Below, piece after piece: positions 37,374 through 45,726 of a stretch of 64,000 bases of DNA (the first letter of the stretch is position 1; each line of letters opens with the position of its first letter). The notes below the pieces were generated by a model, which searched no databases, was not told the origin of the DNA, and saw only the letters and a program-made list of their open reading frames with translations. A program made the position numbers and the translations under genes. The DNA is from an uncultured Prevotellaceae bacterium (GTDB lineage: Bacteria > Bacteroidota > Bacteroidia > Bacteroidales > Bacteroidaceae). Location: assembly GCA_900316315.1 (NCBI GenBank), contig ONCK01000006.1, positions 1 through 64,000 of the forward strand, given 5' to 3'.

Positions 37374-39062
37374 CTATTTGCCCTTGAGGCTGTCGATGAG
37401 CCCTTGCGCCTGCGTATCGCCGAGTTCCTTAGCTTTGGCGAGGTTACGCAGAGCATTGGCCTTGTCTCCCTTCTCAGCTTGAGCGATGCCGAGCGCTTTG
37501 TATGCGTCGTGCCCATTGGGATTTTGCTTGATGGCTTCTTGAGCAGCGTAGATAGCTTCATCATAGTCGCCCATGCGCCACTCTGCAAGTGCTTTTTCTA
37601 CGAGGTAGCTGTAGTCTTGAGGTTTGTAGGAGAGTGCCTTCTCGATGTCTCTCAGCGCAACGGGATAGTACTGTGCATAAGTGTCACACTGATACTTCTG
37701 AAAATAGAAATTGTCGTTGAGCTTGGTTGTACCTTGCAGGTCTTCGACACGCTGATAGTCGGCAGCAGCTGCTGCATATTGGCCATAAGCGTGGAGATGG
37801 GTGGCTCTCTGGAGTAGGTAGAGCGCGGCTGACTTGGGATAGGGTTTAGGAAAACGGTTGACGGCGCTGTCCAAAAGTGAGAGAATAGTTGTGGAATCTT
37901 TGCCGGCCATCTCTGCTGCAACGGATGCGGCAGCAAAGGTCTGCGGAGAGGCTATGTTTGTCTGGTTGACTTGTTGATAGGTGTCGTAAGCCTCCTGGTA
38001 TTGCTTTTTGGCGAATTGAGCGTCACCCTTTTGCAGAAGGAAGAGAGCAATGGGGCTTTCTGCATAAGCGGCTTCGGCTTCGGCGATAGATTTGTCCATA
38101 TTCCAGTCCTTGTACTGCTGATAGGAGGGAATCATGTTGAGACGGTAGATGAGCTTGCTCTTCTCGTAGTGTACATCGGCGCGCTGGTTGCTCTGACTGA
38201 GTGCCTGCTCATAGTCGGCATCAGCCTTTGCGTACTGGCCGAGAGAGGCGTGGTAAGCTGCAAGCTGAGTATAGCCGATGCTCTGCTGGGGGTAAGCCTT
38301 GATATAGTCGTCTATAGCAGTAAGGTAACTGACAGAGTCCTGACTATTCTGAGGCATAAGGCAGATGAAAGTGCGTGCCTGCGCTTCTCCATCAGGCAGA
38401 AGTTTTGGGATGTGGATTTTGTTGATGGCTATCTGGGCGGCGGTCATGCCAGAGGGAACAAGCAGACGGACAAAGGCGATATCCAGTGCGAAACTGTTTT
38501 GGGCATCGCGGTCGGTGTTGCGCTGCATGATGGCTACGGCCTCGCCCTGTGGGTTGGCGAGGGGACATCCAGCGTACAGATTGGCCAGCTTACGGCCCAG
38601 TGTGTAATATTTGATATTGTCTTGGTCTTCTACTTTGCTGATTGTGGCACTCGTGGACGGTGCGCCCTTGGTTGCGGACAATATGGAGACTTGTGTGCCC
38701 GTGGAGATTGGGGCGGCGGCCAACTTGAGGCAGGCTGTAGAGCCTGCATCGGTGCGGAAACGTACGATATTGTACAGGTCGTTGGCTCCGGAGATGCGCG
38801 TGACATTGTGTACCTTGCCCTTGCTGTCTTTGATCTTGGCGCTGTAGGCGTCCTTGAAGACATCGTAGGTAGAGAGTGCCTCGCCCTGGCCATCGATATA
38901 GAATCCGTTGTCACTGCGTATGACTTTGCCTTGACGGTCGTAGCTGGTCACGGTGATGAGTGCCGCATTGTCGGTCTTGTCTTTGGCCTGCAGAGGTGTT
39001 GAGACGGCCGAGACGGTCAAGGTGAGGAGCAGGAGAATAAAGAGTCTGAAATGGTTTTTCAT
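37374..39062 (-). CDS. Secreted TPR protein with a degenerate trypsin-like domain
   Basis: The start at 39062 gives 562 aa with signal peptide (LFILLLLTLTVSAVSTPLQA). Residues 30-185 resemble a trypsin-fold protease: GFYIDGQGEALSTYDVF matches the strand with the catalytic histidine, ANDLYNIV the strand with the aspartate, and CPLANPQGEAVAI the block after the serine. The histidine position reads Tyr66 and no GNSGG is present, so it should be inactive. From about 250 to the end there are many TPR units (for example YIKAYPQQSIGYTQLAAYHA and EAIKQNPNGHDAYKALGIAQ). It is likely a periplasmic scaffold. It follows recN by 13 bases. Confidence 0.78.
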   Translation of the reverse strand: MKNHFRLFILLLLTLTVSAVSTPLQAKDKTDNAALITVTSYDRQGKVIRSDNGFYIDGQGEALSTYDVFKDAYSAKIKDSKGKVHNVTRISGANDLYNIVRFRTDAGSTACLKLAAAPISTGTQVSILSATKGAPSTSATISKVEDQDNIKYYTLGRKLANLYAGCPLANPQGEAVAIMQRNTDRDAQNSFALDIAFVRLLVPSGMTAAQIAINKIHIPKLLPDGEAQARTFICLMPQNSQDSVSYLTAIDDYIKAYPQQSIGYTQLAAYHASLGQYAKADADYEQALSQSNQRADVHYEKSKLIYRLNMIPSYQQYKDWNMDKSIAEAEAAYAESPIALFLLQKGDAQFAKKQYQEAYDTYQQVNQTNIASPQTFAAASVAAEMAGKDSTTILSLLDSAVNRFPKPYPKSAALYLLQRATHLHAYGQYAAAAADYQRVEDLQGTTKLNDNFYFQKYQCDTYAQYYPVALRDIEKALSYKPQDYSYLVEKALAEWRMGDYDEAIYAAQEAIKQNPNGHDAYKALGIAQAEKGDKANALRNLAKAKELGDTQAQGLIDSLKGK

Positions 39063-39075
39063 GGTTGTGATGTAT

Positions 39076-40737
39076 TTATAAATGTAAGAGGGCGCGGGCA
39101 TTGTCCATGGCGGCTTGAGTGACTTGAGCGCCGCTCAGCATGTGGGCAATCTCAGCTACGCGCTCCTCAGGGGTGAGTTCGCGTATGAAGGTGGCGGTAC
39201 GTCCGTCGTTTTCGGCTTTATAGACGAGGTAGTGGTGTTCTCCCTGGGCGGCTATCTGAGGCAGGTGAGTAATGCTGATGACCTGGTGGCCGGCGTTGCT
39301 GATGTCCTTCATCATGAGAGCCATTTGCTCGGCGATACGTCCTGATACGCCAGTGTCTATCTCGTCAAATATGAGCGTGCGTGTGCTTTGCCCAGTAGAC
39401 AGGAGCGCTTTGAGAGAGAGCATGACGCGGGCTATCTCGCCTCCGCTACCGATAGAGGCAATGTCTTGAAGGGGGATGTCCTTGTTGGCACTGAATAGGA
39501 ATGTGGCTTTATCCAGACCTAGGGGTGACAATTCGGGTAGCTGCTCGAGCTGTACCTCAAATCGTATATTGGGCATACCGAGACTGTGCAGCTTGGTCAG
39601 CATGCTCGCCTCCACTTTGGCCACTGTGTCGTGTCGGGTTTGACTGAGACGATGAGCCAAGTCTGTAGCCTCGGCTTTGAGCTTGTCCCGTTGCTGGCGC
39701 AGCTTGAGTAGGGTGTCGTCGCTGTCGGCCAGCATCTGCACTTCTCCTTGGAGCTTGTCTCGCAGGGCGATGAGATCGTCCACCGTCTCTTGATGGTACT
39801 TGCTCAGCAGGGTATTGAGCGTGTCAATGCGCTCGTTGACTTTGGCCTGTCGGTCAGGGTCAAAATTGACGCTGTCTGTATAGCTACTGATTTCGTGCTC
39901 TATGTCATCTATCTCAATAGCACAACTGTCCAGACGCTCGGTGAGGGGTGTCGCTTTGGCGAAGACGGACGTGATATTCTGAAGGGTGCGGATACAGTCG
40001 TTGATTCGTGTCAGCGCCCCTCCCTTCTCGCTGGCAAGGAGTCGGTCGGCGAGGTAGAGAGACTCCTTGATGGTGCCGGCATTGTTGAGCATCTGAGCCT
40101 CTTCCTCGAGCTTCTCCAGTTCGCCGGAGCGGAGCTGTGCCTCTGTGAGCTCGTTGAGCTGGAAGTTGATATAGTCATTGTTCTGCTCCCGCTGCTTTGC
40201 AGCCTGTTCAAAAGCCGTCAGGCGCTGGCAAGTGTCGCGATAGGTGATATAGAGAGACTGGTACTCGGAGAGCAGGTTGCGATTGCCGGCAACGGTGTCG
40301 AGAATGCTGAGCTGAAACTTGCGGTCGTTGACGAGTAGGTTCTGATGTTGAGAGTGGATGTCGACGAGCTTGCTGCCCAGATCCTTGAGGGAGGCGACGG
40401 AGACGGGTGTGTCGTTGATAAAGGATCGGCTCTTGCCTGTAGCTGAGAGCTCACGGCGGATGATACACTCGTGGCCGTCGAAATCAAGTCCGTTGGTGGT
40501 AAAAAATTCGTCCATGCCATCATCGGTGAGGTTAAACTCAGCCTCTACGATGCAGCGGTTTGCGCCCGGCTTGATATGCTTGGTGTCTGCGCGCTCGCCG
40601 AGCAGCAGTCCGATGGCCCCTAGTATGATGCTCTTGCCGGCACCCGTCTCGCCGGTGATGACCGAAAAGCCGGGATGGAAGCTGATGTCGAGTTGATCGA
40701 TAAGGGCATAATTCTTGATATGTAGGCGCTGGAGCAT
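39076..40737 (-). CDS. recN: DNA repair protein RecN
   Basis: A 553-aa SMC-like ATPase. Walker A GETGAGKS is at 29-36 and ILGAIGLLLGERAD follows. The middle is coiled coil (heptad-rich, about 160-360). The C-terminal half has SIGSGGEIARVMLSLKALL (ABC signature) and LIFDEIDTGVSGRIA (Walker B). It acts in double-strand break repair. It belongs to the conserved dnaN-exonuclease-coaBC-DUF4835-recN order. Confidence 0.96.
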   Translation of the reverse strand: MLQRLHIKNYALIDQLDISFHPGFSVITGETGAGKSIILGAIGLLLGERADTKHIKPGANRCIVEAEFNLTDDGMDEFFTTNGLDFDGHECIIRRELSATGKSRSFINDTPVSVASLKDLGSKLVDIHSQHQNLLVNDRKFQLSILDTVAGNRNLLSEYQSLYITYRDTCQRLTAFEQAAKQREQNNDYINFQLNELTEAQLRSGELEKLEEEAQMLNNAGTIKESLYLADRLLASEKGGALTRINDCIRTLQNITSVFAKATPLTERLDSCAIEIDDIEHEISSYTDSVNFDPDRQAKVNERIDTLNTLLSKYHQETVDDLIALRDKLQGEVQMLADSDDTLLKLRQQRDKLKAEATDLAHRLSQTRHDTVAKVEASMLTKLHSLGMPNIRFEVQLEQLPELSPLGLDKATFLFSANKDIPLQDIASIGSGGEIARVMLSLKALLSTGQSTRTLIFDEIDTGVSGRIAEQMALMMKDISNAGHQVISITHLPQIAAQGEHHYLVYKAENDGRTATFIRELTPEERVAEIAHMLSGAQVTQAAMDNARALLHL

Positions 40738-40746
40738 GATAAAGTC

Positions 40747-41655
40747 TTAGTTGAGCAAATCTTTCCAGTATTTGAGTTGAGACGGATTGATTTTGACGAG
40801 GATGTCGTAGACGGGCTGTTTGTCCTTTGACGTGCCTTGGCCTTTGTAGATGCCGACCAGCTCGTCGCGCTTGTACTCTGCAAAGAGGCGGGGCAAGTAG
40901 CTGAGCGGCTTGTTGAGATAGGCTAAGTTGAGTTGCTTGATAGCGGCGGAGACGGCCTCGCGTGCTGTTGCCGGATCGTCGGCCATCTGGTCGAGACCCT
41001 TACGATGGTAGTCGTACTGCAATTGGCGGAAGGGCTTCATCGCTTCGGAGACGTAGTCGTTGATAATGCCGAAGCGGTTGGTCACATCTTCGAGCGCCTT
41101 CCAACCGGGAGCTTGTAAGCTCTGCGCATTGTTGGCGACGGTCATGGCTTGCTGGAGCACTTCCGTACCGCCCATGGGGCTCATCGTGTCCATGTCAATG
41201 CCGATAATCAGATAGCAGTAGTAGGCAAGTAGGGCAGTGAGATTGTTGTCCAGCTGGTCAATGTTGAAGTTGAGCTGGTCAAACTCTTTGAAGTCAAAGT
41301 TAAACTTCTTGTCGTGGACATTCCATGTCGTAGAGGTATACGATGCGCCGTAGACTGGGCGCAGGCTCTGGACATAGCCGTCGCACTCAAAATGGCCCGT
41401 GGTGTCATCATATTTGTTTATGATCAGGGTGAAGGCACACTTGATACGCTCGCTCGCCTTGTAGTGCTGTTGGGTCCATTGCCGGTCGTTGATAAACTCG
41501 AGCATGACCTTCTTGAGATTTTCAAAGACGCTCTTGTTGGTGCCCTGTATCTTCTGTGTATTGATTTCCACAGTAGCATTGAGTTCCTGAGCGCTGGCGG
41601 TGATGGGGCCAAGGCTGAGAACGAGCAGACAGAATATTACAAATATTTTGTGCAT
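40747..41655 (-). CDS. DUF4835 exported protein
   Basis: A 302-aa protein with signal peptide (IFVIFCLLVLSLGPITASA) and a mature start ELNATVEINTQKIQGTNKSVF. The blocks YVQSLRPVYGASYTSTTWN and DQLDNNLTALLAYYCYLIIGID match the family DUF4835, exported proteins conserved next to coaBC and recN in Bacteroidetes. Function is unknown. Its start overlaps the coaBC stop by 19 bases, so translation is probably coupled. Confidence 0.87.
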   Translation of the reverse strand: MHKIFVIFCLLVLSLGPITASAQELNATVEINTQKIQGTNKSVFENLKKVMLEFINDRQWTQQHYKASERIKCAFTLIINKYDDTTGHFECDGYVQSLRPVYGASYTSTTWNVHDKKFNFDFKEFDQLNFNIDQLDNNLTALLAYYCYLIIGIDMDTMSPMGGTEVLQQAMTVANNAQSLQAPGWKALEDVTNRFGIINDYVSEAMKPFRQLQYDYHRKGLDQMADDPATAREAVSAAIKQLNLAYLNKPLSYLPRLFAEYKRDELVGIYKGQGTSKDKQPVYDILVKINPSQLKYWKDLLN

Positions 41656-42836
41656 AGGAAGTCGATGATGTCTTGGGCTACCTCTGCCTTGGACTTAAGG
41701 GGGAAGGGGTACTCCTCTGTGGAAGTGACGAGCGTGACTTTGTTGGTATCGTAGCCGAAGCCTGCGCCCTTGTCCTGCAGCGAATTGAGTACGATGAAGT
41801 CCAAGTGCTTTTTGCGGAGCTTTTCCTGGGCGTTGTGGAGCTCGTCATGGGTCTCGAGGGCGAAGCCTACGAGTATCTGGCCCGCTCTCTTGCTTTGTCC
41901 CAGTGTGGCGGCGATATCGGGGGTGGCAACGAGGTCGAGTGTCTGTTGTCTTGTATTGCGCTTGATCTTTTGTGCGGCGGTCTCGGCGGGTGTAAAGTCG
42001 GCGACGGCGGCACTCAGTATGGCTACATCGGCACCTGCCCATATTCTGGATGCAGCCTCCATCATCTGGGCGGCAGACTCTATGTGGGTCAGAGAGATGC
42101 CGGGATGTACAGGGCGTAGCGATGTCGGACCGCTAACGAGCTCGACGTGAGCGCCTCTCATGGCGCATGCCTCGGCTAGGGCAAAGCCCATCTTTCCGCT
42201 GGAGTAGTTGCCGATAAATCGGACAGGATCTATCTTTTCATAGGTTGGACCGGCAGTGATGAGCACGGTCTTGCCTTTGAGCTCGGAGGTGGAGAGCAAC
42301 GCGGTCTTGACCTGGAGAAATATATTCTGTGGTTCTTCCATGCGCCCTTTGCCAATGAGTTTGCTGGCTAGGAATCCCTCTGTTGGCTCGATGACGGTAT
42401 TGCCGTAGGAGCGGAGCTTGTCAAGGTTGGCTTGGGTAGAGGGATGAGCGTACATGTCGCGGTCCATGGCGGGTGCGATGAAGACGGGTGCCTTCATCGC
42501 CAGATAGGTCGTGATGAGCATATTGTCGGCGATGCCTCCCGCCATCTTACCCAAGGTCGAGGCTGTACAGGGCGCGATGACCATGGCGTCGGCCCAGAGT
42601 CCGAGCTCGACATGGCTGTGCCATGTGCCGTCACGCTGGGCAAAGAAGTCGCTGATGACAGGGTGTGAAGTGAGCGCCGAGAGCGTGACCGGGGTAATAA
42701 ACTCCTTGCCTGCGGGCGTAATGACGACCTGCACCTCTGCGCCATCTTTGACGAAGAGGCGTATGAGCTCGCATGCCTTGTAGGCGGCAATGCTTCCGGT
42801 GATGCCTACTACGATATGTTTGCCTTTCAGATCCAT
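41637..42836 (-). CDS. coaBC: Bifunctional phosphopantothenoylcysteine decarboxylase/synthetase
   Basis: A 399-aa two-domain enzyme of coenzyme A synthesis. The N-terminal flavin-binding CoaC part has GITGSIAAYKACELIR, TWHSHVELGLWAD and APAMDRDMY. The C-terminal CoaB part has VLITAGPTYEKIDPVRFIGNYSSGKMG. It joins cysteine to 4'-phosphopantothenate using CTP, then decarboxylates the product. It lies 72 bases after the exonuclease gene. Confidence 0.96.
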   Translation of the reverse strand: MDLKGKHIVVGITGSIAAYKACELIRLFVKDGAEVQVVITPAGKEFITPVTLSALTSHPVISDFFAQRDGTWHSHVELGLWADAMVIAPCTASTLGKMAGGIADNMLITTYLAMKAPVFIAPAMDRDMYAHPSTQANLDKLRSYGNTVIEPTEGFLASKLIGKGRMEEPQNIFLQVKTALLSTSELKGKTVLITAGPTYEKIDPVRFIGNYSSGKMGFALAEACAMRGAHVELVSGPTSLRPVHPGISLTHIESAAQMMEAASRIWAGADVAILSAAVADFTPAETAAQKIKRNTRQQTLDLVATPDIAATLGQSKRAGQILVGFALETHDELHNAQEKLRKKHLDFIVLNSLQDKGAGFGYDTNKVTLVTSTEEYPFPLKSKAEVAQDIIDFLCTKYL

Positions 42837-42908
42837 AGTGACAGTTTGCGTATTGGCCCCTTTGGCGTGACTGCAGTAGTTCTGCTGACGACGCCGGTGT
42901 GGGGAAGG

Positions 42909-43673
42909 CTATCTCTTGTTGGCCTCGAGCTTAATACGTGTGAGCATTTGCTTGGTATTCAGGGCAAAATCGCTGCTCATGATCCATCCGTAGTATCCCG
43001 GATCTGTCCTGAGTACATCTATGACTGGTTTGCCGCGATATTTGCCGAAGTTGAATACGGGCACCTTATCCTCATTGTATATGATACGGCCTGCAAGGTC
43101 GACATTGTGGTTGTTGGAAGAATATTCGGCAAGGAAGTCAATATCGTTTTGTAGATTGTCGTACTTGTCGAGCTGGGCCTGCAGCACTTCGTAGGTAGCT
43201 TGTGTGTCGGCCATCGCGGCATGAGGATCGTAGTCCTTGTTGCAATAGAACTTGTAAGCGGCTACGAGGTTGCGCGGCTCTTCCTTGTGAAAGATATTCT
43301 GGACGTCCACGAATTTGGCTTTGCTAAAGTCAAACTCGATGTCGGCGCGCAGAAATTCCTCCGCGAGCATCGGGATGTCGAAGTGGTTGGAATTGAATCC
43401 CGCGAAGTCGCATCCCTCAAAGGTCTGGGCAAGGGTCTGGGCGACTTGCTTGAATGTCGGGCAGTCCTTGACGTCTTCGTCTGAGATATGGTGTACGGCG
43501 GTGCTTTCCTCGGGGATGTGCACGCCAGGATTGATGCGCATGGTCTTGGATTCCTCGTTGCCGTTGGGCTCTACCTTGATGTAGCCTATCTCTACGATAT
43601 GGTCATGGGTAATATTGAGCCCGGTGGTTTCCAGGTCAAAGATGACGAGCGGTTTCTTGAGATTGAGTTTCAT
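42909..43673 (-). CDS. DnaQ-like 3'-5' exonuclease
   Basis: A 254-aa exonuclease of the DEDDh type. FDLETTG (12-18) contains the first two acidic ligands, FAGFNSNHFDIPML is the second motif, and HAAMADTQATYEV supplies the last histidine and aspartate. A C-terminal segment (NFGKYRGKPV...DPGYYGWIM) resembles a nucleic-acid-binding tail seen in Bacteroidetes homologues. It may act as proofreading subunit or in repair; its place right after dnaN supports a replication link. Confidence 0.92.
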   Translation of the reverse strand: MKLNLKKPLVIFDLETTGLNITHDHIVEIGYIKVEPNGNEESKTMRINPGVHIPEESTAVHHISDEDVKDCPTFKQVAQTLAQTFEGCDFAGFNSNHFDIPMLAEEFLRADIEFDFSKAKFVDVQNIFHKEEPRNLVAAYKFYCNKDYDPHAAMADTQATYEVLQAQLDKYDNLQNDIDFLAEYSSNNHNVDLAGRIIYNEDKVPVFNFGKYRGKPVIDVLRTDPGYYGWIMSSDFALNTKQMLTRIKLEANKR

Positions 43674-43727
43674 GGTGATCTGTAGTTGTCGTGTTAGCCT
43701 TTGTCCGGACCAAATGTCAGTTACGGC

Positions 43728-44855
43728 TTAAGCTGTGATGAGCAGAGGCATGAGGAGCATGGTGAGGTCTGTGTCCTTGTCTTGCTCAGCGGGGAGTATG
43801 AGTCCGGCGCGGCTGGGATCGCTGAGTTTGATCAGCACATTGGTGCTGGTGACGTTGCTCAGCAGGTCAAGGAGATAGTCGCCTCTAAATCCGATGCGCA
43901 GGGGCATGCCATCGTACTGGCAGACGACTTGTTCCTCGGCGCTTTGTGCGAAGCTGAGGTTCTCGGTCGAGAGTGTAATCTTGCCTACCTCGCAGTTGAG
44001 TTTGACGAGTGAGGTAGCCTTATCACTGGCTACAAGTACACGCTTGACGGCGCTTTGTAGGGTCTCCTTGTCTATGGTAGCAATGTTGGTATTGTTTTGC
44101 GGAATGACATTCTTGTAGTTGGGGTATTTCTCCATCAGGAGCAGGCAACTCATGCTGAAGCTGTCGGTATTTATTTTGGCGGCACCGCTGCTCCAAGTAC
44201 AGAGCGTGATGTTGCCCTCCTCCTTGTCTATGATGGAGCGAAGCAGGGCTGACGGCTTGCGCGGCAAGATAAAACTGGCCGTGGTGTCATGGGTGTCGCA
44301 GAGGATCTTGTAGCATACCAGCTTGTGTCCGTCACTGGCTACGACCGACAGATCCTGCGGTGTGATGTCCACAAATATGCTGTTCATCACCTTGCGGTTT
44401 TCATCGTCGCTGGCAGCTACGATGGCAGAGGCAAAGGCCTTGCTCAAGAGAGGCGCAGATAGGGTGATTTCGTGGCTCTCTCCCTCGGGATCCTTCTGCT
44501 GGGGGAAGTCGTCGCCATTTTCTCCCTGAAGCAGGAAGTGACCGTTCTGGTATCTCAGATTGATTTGGTAAGTATTGGGGTTAAATTCGATTGTGAGCGG
44601 TTGCTCCGGGATTTCCTTGAGTATATCCATAATCTGCTTGGCGGGTATGGCAAAGCTGGTGTCGCTGTCTCCTTGGGTAAGGGGCACGGTAGTATTGATG
44701 GTTGTGTCATTGTCTGTAGCAGTGATCATGAGATTGTCTCCGTGTGCCTTGAAGAGGAAACACTGGAGGATGGGGGCGGTGTTTTTGGGGTTGACAACAC
44801 GGTCAAGCATTTGCAGACGGCCGTAGAGCAAGGTACTCGTTACTACGTATTTCAT
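43728..44855 (-). CDS. dnaN: DNA polymerase III beta subunit (sliding clamp)
   Basis: A 375-aa clamp of normal length with three repeated domains. Recognisable blocks are MKYVVTSTLLYGRLQML, FAIPAKQIMDILKEIPEQPL, VVASDGHKLVCYK, FILPRKPSALL and the closing LLLMPLLI in place of the common PMR(L/I) end. It tethers polymerase to DNA. It leads the six-gene (-) run and has a well-formed promoter. dnaA is not next to it, so this is not evidence for an origin. Confidence 0.96.
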   Translation of the reverse strand: MKYVVTSTLLYGRLQMLDRVVNPKNTAPILQCFLFKAHGDNLMITATDNDTTINTTVPLTQGDSDTSFAIPAKQIMDILKEIPEQPLTIEFNPNTYQINLRYQNGHFLLQGENGDDFPQQKDPEGESHEITLSAPLLSKAFASAIVAASDDENRKVMNSIFVDITPQDLSVVASDGHKLVCYKILCDTHDTTASFILPRKPSALLRSIIDKEEGNITLCTWSSGAAKINTDSFSMSCLLLMEKYPNYKNVIPQNNTNIATIDKETLQSAVKRVLVASDKATSLVKLNCEVGKITLSTENLSFAQSAEEQVVCQYDGMPLRIGFRGDYLLDLLSNVTSTNVLIKLSDPSRAGLILPAEQDKDTDLTMLLMPLLITA

Positions 44856-44911
44856 ATCAGGTTTTGTTTTTGATTTTGCTTTATCGATTGTAGCCTATGC
44901 TAGGCTGGTTA

Positions 44912-44942
44912 CAAAGATAGTCAATTCCGGAATGCCATCAAA
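44912..44942 (-). promoter_or_regulatory. Promoter of the dnaN operon
   Basis: On the minus strand TTTG (44939-44942), 19 bases, then TATCTTTG (44912-44919) is the best complete -33/-7 match in the window. The predicted start is near 44905, about 50 bases before dnaN. Confidence 0.72.
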
Positions 44943-45387
44943 GGCTCATAGCCTTTTTTTTCGGCAGGATTTCAAGTTAGTTTCCATGACTGTGCGTGTG
45001 CCATAATCGACAGGCCGTATACGATTTTTGGGATAATTTATAGACAACCTTTGCCGGGACGGTTGAAGTAGCAGGACTGTCTGCGGTACAGACTTCATGG
45101 CGCAGTCGCGTCGGCCGTCCTTTCCCATACTGGTATTGCTGCTTGCGTCGTCTATTGGAGCCTCAGGTCTTGCTTGCTTGGCGGAACTTGGCAGAGAACA
45201 GGTCTTAGGATAAATTTTTTTTATTATAAAAAATAGTTTGCTTACCGCAATCTCCCGATATCACGTACTGACTATCGATGTAAAAATGGGCTGAGTTAAG
45301 CTGCTGTTGTACAAAGAGTTGCAAACATGCGGGATGCGCTTGCGACAAACTGGCTTATTTACGCTAACAACTCGCCTTCCAGTTTTA

Positions 45388-45425
45388 ACAAGGTCGGACC
45401 TAGCTTAAACTACATCCGACCTTGT
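45388..45425. repeat. ACAAGG-family hairpin, well-conserved copy
   Basis: ACAAGGTCGGA (45388-45398) and TCCGACCTTGT (45415-45425) are exact 11-base arms; TAG/CTA inside extends the stem. There is no T run, and no coding gene ends within 300 bases to the left. Confidence 0.65.
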
Positions 45426-45619
45426 ACGGCGGACAAGGCGACTTGTCAAACGAACTTCTTGGCGGGAAGAAAATATATATATATATAATTTTATGCAGGG
45501 CTTCAAGTATCTTTCTTCCTCACTGATTTTCATCGAACTTAGGCACCTTGTACGGTCGGGTAGGTAGGAGATTGTACAGAATGGTTCGGTGGTCGAGTGC
45601 CGGAGCAAGGAGACAAACA

Positions 45620-45655
45620 ATCTGCGCTCCCCCATATTGGCGGGAGAGCGCAGAT
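45620..45655 (-). terminator. Terminator of the nadC-C69-phosphosugar mutase operon
   Basis: ATCTGCGCTC (45620-45629) pairs exactly with GAGCGCAGAT (45646-45655), with a CCC/GGG inner stem. Read leftwards it is followed by the T-containing TTGTTTGTCT. It lies about 70 bases after the mutase stop. Confidence 0.68.
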
Positions 45656-45726
45656 GACAGTATATTATTAGCTGTAAGTCAGGACTGACTCAGCCGGGCT
45701 ATTGCCAGTTGACGGGATGTCGGAGA

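Larger units (their letters stand above)
44943..45726. other. Gene-free stretch of about 0.8 kb with palindromic elements
   Basis: No gene is recognisable. The stretch contains an A/T palindrome at 45214-45234 (shared with 14627-14646), an ACAAGG-family hairpin at 45388-45425 and a terminator hairpin at 45620-45655. Confidence 0.5.

Noticed and set aside
43728-44942. Replication origin near dnaN
   Set aside because: No dnaA gene or cluster of DnaA boxes was seen; dnaN next to an exonuclease and coaBC is a common arrangement in the group away from the origin.
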